Below, one piece after another: positions 18,001-21,691 of a DNA stretch of 21,691 nt. Below the pieces are notes generated by a model. It ran no database searches. It was not told where the DNA came from and saw only the letters and a program-made list of their open reading frames with translations. The stretch is from Lenisia limosa (taxonomy: Eukaryota > Breviatea). Position numbers and translations under genes: made by a program. Position 1 is the first letter of the stretch; each line of letters starts with the position of its first letter. The DNA lies in NCBI GenBank assembly GCA_001655205.1, contig LPNZ01001237.1, positions 1 through 21,691 on the forward strand, in the 5' to 3' direction.

Positions 18001-21000
18001 ACAGTTTCCGCTGTCTTGAGTACTCCTGCTTCTTCTGCTCCACCTCAGACAGATTTCTTATGATAATGATATGACCAAAACGACCTTACAGTACACACAC
18101 CAAGTAGCAATCAGAATAGCAAATAGTATTTCCGCGGTAGAGGTTACGTATCTCAGAACTCTCTACACTATGTTATCGAGGAGAATTAAAACCTTTTTAC
18201 CCTCATCCTCCTCCATCTCTTCCTCCAGAAGGACGTGCTCAAGAAGGGCACTTTGGCCACCAACGGGCCAATCGTGTCTTCTTACCTATGCCTTGCTGAG
18301 GACTTCATGGGACCGGGAAATGCTGGCAAATGCTCCTTATTACAATGATTAAAGCGTTAATATAGTAAATTTAGGGGTTAGATAATGAATATCGCATTGG
18401 TAACAATAGACCCCCCCCCCCTCNNNNNNNNNNNNNNNNNNNNNNNNNNNNNNNNNNNNNNNNNNNNNNNNNNNNNNNNNNNNGGAGAACTCTTTTGAAA
18501 TTTTTAACTTTACTTCATACCTGTTTTCCACTTAAAGTTTATTGCTGTTCTTCTTTTGGCTTTTACGTTTAGTTGTCTCTACTTTTGAGAAGTACATCTT
18601 TTCTGAAGCACTTGACACTAATTTGAGAATCGCAGTCACTGTATTCTGTGTCAATATATGTACACCCTGTAAAAGTCCACGTTTTATCCAATTTAAGAAC
18701 CAGCTCTATTAAAGAATCTCATTCTCCAATTTACGGTTTTAGAAGCCTGAAGAAGAACCCATGCCGATCTTACAACAGTCCTCCAGCCTCACTGATCTTC
18801 TATCATCGTCTGACGAAGAAGAAACACGGGCCACCCAGCTCAAAAAGGACACGTCATCTCTAAACCCACTCCGATCACCCCATCGGAACTTTGTGGAGCC
18901 GGAACCGGAGGAAAAGAGCGGAATTGAAGATTCCGACAAAGTTGCCGATGTCACGTCATCGCTAACCGATCCGAATCACCCAGATAATTGGCCCGCGACC
19001 CGGGACTGGTCAGCTGGCGAGGATATCACGTGCGCGGTGCTTAAACCGATTTCCTGCTCAATTGAAACGCAGACGATTACGCCGACAGAGTGCGAGTCTG
19101 ACCGAAGTCACGCCGTGAGCTCAATGGGAGTTTTTGGGGGGCGGCTGTGTACAAGTATTCATATCATATACATCATATGTATGTTATATGTGTAGAGTTG
19201 TAAGGCAAATGATTGGTTGAATTAATATTGTACTCTAATCCAGTATCTCTTAGAAGCGTGATGGGCTGGACGGCTTCGACTTTATTTTTTTTTTCTCATT
19301 ACTCTATATTATGATATGTGTGGTGTTTGTGTTTTATTGAAGTATATCTATTTCGCTTACCCCCTCCCTCCCTCTGGGCTTTGTTTGTTTTGTTGTTATT
19401 AACCCTCGTTTGTCGTCAGTCAACGGAGTTGATTTGGGTTTTTTTTCTCATAAATTTTCCAATTTTACTCTCCTCCCAGCAATCCGAGGCAATATCTCCG
19501 GAAATGGTCCAAACATCGTCTCAAACAGTCACAGTGCCTGCACCAACGTTTGCTCGTGAGCTGGAAGGTTATGATAGTGAGCTGAATGTGGGGTATTTCG
19601 ATTGTGATTTGGGGGGAGTATTGGGTATATACTATATCTTTATGAGAAATCAATTATGATAAGGAGGGGAGGTTAGGATGATGAGCCGCAGTCCGATTCA
19701 GAGATCGGGAAGTTTGTTCCTATCCGCAAGTCTTATCTTCATAGAGTTAATTTTGGGCTCTTTTTTTTTTTTTTCATAAATTTCCAATTTCACCCCATCT
19801 GCCGATAATATTCTTCATCGAAATTTCTTTCAGTCATACCCCCTCCTCTTTTTCACTTCCCCAGCCCCCCTTCCCGAACCGGAACCGCTGTTCTTCGAAC
19901 CCGCCCTTTCCCTTTTCCCTGAGGGCCCTCCTTCTGCCCAACCAATTGTCAAGCCTTGTGGGGGGGAGATTATGAGTGACCATTTGAGGATTTAACATGA
20001 ATTATATTCTATATCTTCTTGCAATCAATTTTATGAAGATAATAATTGAAAATTGAAATTTAAGTGTCTAAAATGAGCTTCTCGTTACAATATGTCCTAA
20101 TTTAAATGATTAATTTTGTTTTTTCAATGAATTGCATTTGCCCAGAACCCTAATCATATTATACCAACTTACAAGCGTGATAGTGTGGACGGCTTCGGCC
20201 AGATAACCTTGTTTTTTATTCTCATTGCTGTATATATTCAATTCAGGGCTGAATATTTATTACGAATCTCCACGTATTCATGCCTCAGCTTTCGACCCTC
20301 CGGCTGCCCACCCTCTCACAATGAAGCCTTCCGTCCCAATTTCAACACAAACCTCATTTCCGTCCCAGATGCACCCCCAGATTCCAATAAACCAGGAATT
20401 TCCTATTAGCTCTGGCGCCAATTCATTGCGTAAAAGCGCTTTCACCAAGTCACAGCTGGTAATTGAGCCCCTCCCACCCGCTAGATCATCAGATCAACTT
20501 CCCTCCCGCGAGCAAAAGGAAGTAAAAGTTTACAAAACGCGCGTGCCACGCCAAGTTGAAGCACGAATGCGCGCGGCTGACCCCGATTCCCTCCCGCCGC
20601 CGGTCGAAGAAACCCCCGCTAAGTCACGTGACCGCTCGGTCTACAACCCAACATCCGCCTATTTACGGTCGCCGTATCGCCCGCCACCATCCCGGACCGC
20701 AGTGTTGGATACTCTTGTAGCCGCTCACGCCCTCGACAAATCTGCTTCCCGGCCCGACCATTCCGTCATCGCCACCTCGCTGAAGTCCATGTCTGCCATG
20801 GCGGCCGCAGGACATCCCTTATTAGGCAAGTCCGTTTCCGATGCTTCCGTCATGTTTCCGGGACACACCCGGGAACCTGCGGAGGCGATATTGCCGAAAT
20901 TGACTCGGAAGAAGAAAGTCAGAAAACAGATTCCGACGGTAAAATACGTTCGACGCAAACTGGCGTCCGCGTTGCCCTCTGATGACCCCCTTAATGAGGC

Positions 21001-21610
21001 CCTACATTCCCTCGGCGAAACTACTCCCCCAGTTACGGAGACCTATAAATGGGCTGAAGTAGTTGAAATGCAAGAGGTGGAGGAGGAATATCCCATCTCG
21101 GAAGCGGAAGTGAACCAAGCTTCCGACCCGATACCGCTTCCGACAGACCCTCAGATGACGTCAATGCTTCATGAGGCCTCTCAGCTTCTTCCCGTACAAC
21201 CGTCGCCCGTTGCGGAGTTGAATTCGGCTCCGCTCGCTTCCGAAGGCTTATTATCGGCTCTCAAGCGAGCCGATGGAATAACAGCCGAAATGAACCGACG
21301 ATGCGCCGACGTAAACGCCACCGCATCCCTCACACGAGAATCTGCCCTAGATTTACGCCAAAGTCGACGCCAAAGCTGCGCCAAACGCCAGAAGCTCACC
21401 CGGTCTGGAAAAGCACTCCAGGTGAAAGAGGCGCGGCTACGCGCGGGACTTGCGCCTGCACAATGGTCTGATTCTGATGGTTTTGACAGCGGATGGGAGG
21501 ATTCAAGCTGCTCCGAGCCGGATTGGATGGTTGATGACGATGTTATGGTACCGGATATTCACTGGACCCAGCCAAGGAAGAAAAAACCGCTTCCGATGAC
21601 GCCTTTGGAA
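15006..21610 (+). CDS. Large disordered Ser/Pro/Glu-rich protein, six exons modelled, family unknown
   Basis: Model: 15006-15088, 15338-15413, 18743-19114, 19480-19555, 19865-19957, 20247-21610. Junction phases agree at every step and the sum is 688 codons. The product is hydrophilic and low in aromatic residues. A Ser run and acidic patch (SSSDEEE) lie in exon 3, Pro/Glu repeats (PEPEP) in exons 3 and 5, a basic cluster LTRKKKVRK near 20900-20930 could be a nuclear localisation signal, and an acidic segment (SDSDGFDSGWEDSS) lies near the end. No catalytic or binding domain was recognised. Coding exons are clearly more GC-rich than their introns. The junction 15413 to 18743 spans a 3.3 kb intron with an antisense gene inside and is the least certain join. 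The gene may run on past the right edge. Confidence 0.7.
15090..15186. mobile_element. TA-flanked MITE inserted at the gene 2 exon 1 donor
   Basis: Left end GGGCTTCACTTTGG, right end TTCGAACCGAAGTGAAGCCC, flanked by TA on both sides. Relative to the gene-1 copies it lies in reverse orientation (interior ACCGGTAAAATATCGAT first). The left TA forms part of the splice donor. Confidence 0.88.
15338..15413 (+). CDS. Gene 2, exon 2
   Basis: Acceptor AATCAG, donor GTAGGG, 76 nt, phase 2 to 0. Reads VSKPKPPKTRPPSAKPKSVP then TLDIK: a Lys/Pro-rich stretch typical of a disordered linker. Its start (RVSK) resembles exon 1 (RVSK) at both DNA and protein level. Confidence 0.6.
15480..15605 (+). repeat. 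T-rich low-complexity tract
   Basis: About 125 bases dominated by T with scattered C, in gene 2 intron 2, just after exon 2. The open frame across it encodes only Phe/Leu/Ile-rich sequence and is not taken as coding. Confidence 0.7.
15710..15960. repeat. Locally repeated sequence, possible decayed element
   Basis: GAATAAAAATCTCAG occurs at about 15717 and 15785. GAACAGTTTATCGCGGTGAA (about 15769) and CAACAGTTTATTGTGGTGAA (about 15917) are close direct copies. AATGGTTAAAAATGG and AACCATTTTCG are partly inverted. No coding frame is credible. The copy runs into the G-run and gap. Confidence 0.5.
15985..16111. other. G run and assembly gap
   Basis: Eighteen G followed by 109 N in gene 2 intron 2. 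Frames crossing the N are not meaningful. Confidence 0.95.
16112..16353. other. Intronic sequence, nothing firm
   Basis: Between the second gap and the two-strand exon-like block. It contains a CT-rich tract (16155-16200) and a short palindrome ACCAAATTGGT. No supported exon on either strand. Confidence 0.4.
16354..16531 (+). other. Exon-like block, open on both strands
   Basis: On the plus strand this block has a good acceptor (GCTAAC then TCCACTCCCACAG) and donor (CCG|GTAAAT) and reads LDILVIQGLLGANRKHGTKF onward without a stop (phase 2 to 1). On the minus strand the same DNA reads DDFMSSNRVLTSLVEQEDGQ, then QYEVADNMLRIFR and TAG at about 16429-16431. It cannot join gene 2 (phases disagree). 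One strand is presumably coding or was coding. Confidence 0.3.
16676..16747 (-). repeat. Dispersed repeat, inverted partner of 20084
   Basis: Reverse complement reads GTTACAATATGTCCTA, then AATTGCGTTTGCACAGAGCC and CTAATTA, matching 20084-20156 over about 70 bases with indels. Confidence 0.7.
16790..16891 (-). other. Possible minus-strand exon
   Basis: Acceptor CCCCTTCACAG, donor GTATGA, 102 nt, phase 0 to 0, reading KGSSNEIEISVSPVVCTKLL then LLYPLRSAEHSLFQ. It lies downstream of the nested gene stop, so it would belong to a different product or an alternative 3' end. An equally good acceptor coincides with its donor, which weakens the call. Confidence 0.25.
17100..17317 (-). CDS. Nested gene, exons 8-9 and stop
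   Basis: Exon 8 (17317-17222), acceptor AATATTTAG behind CTAAT branch-like bases, donor GTGTGC: ASTTPPSHVAKKLADLHPIA then VGLSVFAIHKRM. Exon 9 (17189-17100), acceptor ACTGTTGTAG: TAEQRHSHLQATHLGASAEV then RGKLPSNGD and TAG. Another open frame crosses this exon with a longer, more hydrophobic end, so the C-terminus is uncertain. No AATAAA is seen shortly downstream on this strand. Confidence 0.4.
17100..18308 (-). CDS. Nested coiled-coil protein, nine short exons, antisense to gene 2 intron
   Basis: Model on the minus strand, 5' to 3' (plus coordinates): 18308-18286, 18250-18193, 18043-17981, 17832-17797, 17570-17535, 17491-17456, 17428-17354, 17317-17222, 17189-17100 (stop TAG). It sums to 513 nt, 170 residues plus stop, with phases consistent throughout. 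The product is rich in Glu, Arg, Lys and Gln with heptad-like runs: LLEEEMEEDEGKK, VEQKKQEYSRQRKLLKERRR, EYRRVREAFAAE, SMAHQSAEREIK, QLVDESHAARCR, TDEARKRFNEEDDKFGDTKE. This fits a coiled coil; no family was recognised. The last two exons are less coil-like. One junction needs a GC donor (GCAAGT). Introns of 27, 32, 35, 36 and 43 nt are unusually short. The start ATG is tentative. Confidence 0.5.
17354..17570 (-). CDS. Nested gene, exons 5-7 (coiled-coil core)
   Basis: Exon 5 (17570-17535), acceptor TTTTTATTTACCATTGCAG, donor GTTTGA: SMAHQSAEREIK. Exon 6 (17491-17456), acceptor TTCTTCGTTTAG, donor GTAGGC: QLVDESHAARCR. Exon 7 (17428-17354), acceptor AATAATAG, donor GTCTGT: TDEARKRFNEEDDKFGDTKE then AFRQH. 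All phase 0. The intervening sequences are 43 and 27 nt; the 27-nt one contains in-frame TAA and TAG codons, so it cannot be read through. Confidence 0.55.
17797..18308 (-). CDS. Nested gene, 5' exons 1-4
   Basis: Exon 1 (18308-18286) reads MKSSARH with donor GTAAGA. Exon 2 (18250-18193) reads ALLEHVLLEEEMEEDEGKK with donor GTTTTA; an alternative donor GTAAAA lies ten bases earlier but breaks the phase. Exon 3 (18043-17981) reads VEQKKQEYSRQRKLLKERRR then W and uses a GC donor, or alternatively GTGGTT four bases on in another phase. Exon 4 (17832-17797) reads EYRRVREAFAAE with donor GTAAAC. Confidence 0.45.
18411..18483. other. C run and assembly gap
   Basis: Eleven C, then TC and 60 N, about 100 bases upstream of the nested gene's proposed start. 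It may hide further 5' exons of that gene. Confidence 0.95.
18743..19114 (+). CDS. Gene 2, exon 3
   Basis: Acceptor GTTTTAG, donor GTGAGC, 372 nt, phase 0 to 0. Begins KPEEEPMPILQQSSSLTDLL and is followed by SSSDEEE. It contains a Trp-bearing stretch (DNWPATRDWSAGEDITC) and ends CESDRSHA. GC-rich relative to surroundings and open throughout. Confidence 0.8.
19196..19280 (+). repeat. Dispersed repeat, ATGATTGGTTGAATTA family
   Basis: Contains AAATGATTGGTTGAATTAAT, TCCAGTATCTCTTAGAAGCG and TGGACGGCTTCGAC. The end part matches 20168-20205 and is also followed by a T-rich CTCATT stretch. Confidence 0.65.
19411..19479 (+). repeat. Acceptor-associated repeat ending at gene 2 exon 4
   Basis: GTCAGTCAACGGAGTTGATT, TGGGTTTTTTTTCTCATAAA and TTTTACTCTCCTCCCAG. 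Same family as 13924 and 5571, in a different gene. Confidence 0.75.
19480..19555 (+). CDS. Gene 2, exon 4
   Basis: Acceptor CTCCCAG, donor GTGAGC, 76 nt, phase 0 to 1. Reads QSEAISPEMVQTSSQTVTVP then APTFA. The frame stays open past the donor to 19659, so retention would give a different end. The acceptor is the end of a repeat copy. Confidence 0.7.
19741..19800 (+). repeat. Acceptor-associated repeat upstream of gene 2 exon 5
   Basis: ATAGAGTTAATTTTGGGCTC, then a T run and TCATAAATTTCCAATTTCAC. It matches the body of the copy at 19411. Here the acceptor lies about 65 bases further on, after another pyrimidine tract. Confidence 0.6.
19865..19957 (+). CDS. Gene 2, exon 5
   Basis: Acceptor TTCCCCAG in a long pyrimidine tract, donor GTGGGG, 93 nt, phase 1 to 1. 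Reads PLPEPEPLFFEPALSLFPEG, then PPSAQPIVKP: Pro-rich with a hydrophobic core. Phases match exons 4 and 6. Confidence 0.65.
20084..20156 (+). repeat. Dispersed repeat, partner of 16676
   Basis: GTTACAATATGTCCTAATTT, AATTGCATTTGCCCAGAACC and CTAATCA. It lies in the intron before gene 2 exon 6. Confidence 0.7.
20168..20235 (+). repeat. Dispersed repeat end near gene 2 exon 6 acceptor
   Basis: CTTACAAGCGTGATAGTGTG then GACGGCTTCG, followed by GTTTTTTATTCTCATTGCTG; compare 19252-19310. It lies a few bases upstream of the exon 6 acceptor. Confidence 0.6.
20247..21610 (+). CDS. Gene 2, exon 6, large exon; may end at a donor or at TAA 21662-21664
   Basis: Acceptor ATTCAG, 1364 nt to a GTGGGG donor at 21611, entered in phase 1. 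Begins LNIYYESPRIHASAFDPPAA. It contains the basic cluster LTRKKKVRKQIPTVKYVRRK, an Ala/Leu-rich helical stretch near 21200-21400, and the acidic segment SDSDGFDSGWEDSSCSEPDW followed by MVDDDVMVPD. After 21610 the frame reads 17 more codons of intron-like sequence to TAA 21662-21664, which overlaps an AATAAA. I favour a donor at 21611 because the tail is rich in G and T runs, but a terminal exon is possible. Confidence 0.82.
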
Positions 21611-21691
21611 GTGGGGGGTTGGGTGATCTATTCACAAATTTGGGGTTTTTTTTATAACGTATAATAAACTATTCTACTGTAGTTATTCTCT

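Noticed and set aside
17330-18352. Plus-strand frames of 60 and 93 codons (17330 and 18071)
   Set aside because: They are opposite the minus-strand coiled-coil exons, which have matching splice sites, phases and protein-like composition.

Overview
This window is metazoan-like nuclear DNA. It has AT-rich introns, short exons with GT-AG boundaries and consistent intron phases, AATAAA signals, many small dispersed repeats and three runs of N. There is no bacterial-style gene packing. The protein content (a secreted TNF-receptor-like cysteine-rich repeat protein, a coiled-coil protein and a long disordered protein) points to an invertebrate animal. Some introns of only 27-43 nt would fit a compact early-branching genome such as a sponge, but that is a guess. 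None of the proteins could be checked by search. All exon models were built by hand from splice signals, frame and intron phase.

Region 1 (about 1-14,200, + strand): the 3' part of one large gene. I can place 35 exons, about 858 codons, ending at TAA 14103-14105, with AATAAA 72 nt later. The core is 13 tandem copies of a 48-49 residue unit with eight cysteines. Each unit is built from an A exon (76 or 79 nt, phase 1 to 2) and a B exon (68 nt, phase 2 to 1). The A/B intron splits a cysteine codon in every unit. The B exon reads as a TNF-receptor B2 module (C-x2-C-x9-C-x7-C). CxxC-rich modules flank the array at both ends. No membrane segment follows the array, so a secreted protein is likely. 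The 5' end and any signal peptide lie outside the window.

Region 2 (about 14,200-15,000): intergenic sequence made largely of dispersed repeats.

Region 3 (15,006 to the right edge, + strand): a second gene of at least six exons (688 codons modelled). It encodes a Ser/Pro/Glu-rich, mostly disordered protein of unknown family, with a basic cluster and an acidic C-terminal segment. Its 3.3 kb third intron holds region 4.

Region 4 (17,100-18,308, - strand, nested): a small gene modelled as nine exons and 170 codons of mainly coiled-coil sequence. Several introns are extremely short, and three neighbouring exons are exactly 36 nt long.

Repeats run through both + strand genes. They include a TA-flanked inverted-repeat MITE family (about 100 bp, ends GGGCTTCACTTCGG), several other short families, and one family whose 3' end coincides with or lies close upstream of splice acceptors in both + strand genes. 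One MITE sits three bases inside a modelled intron, so its TA target duplication supplies part of the 5' splice site.
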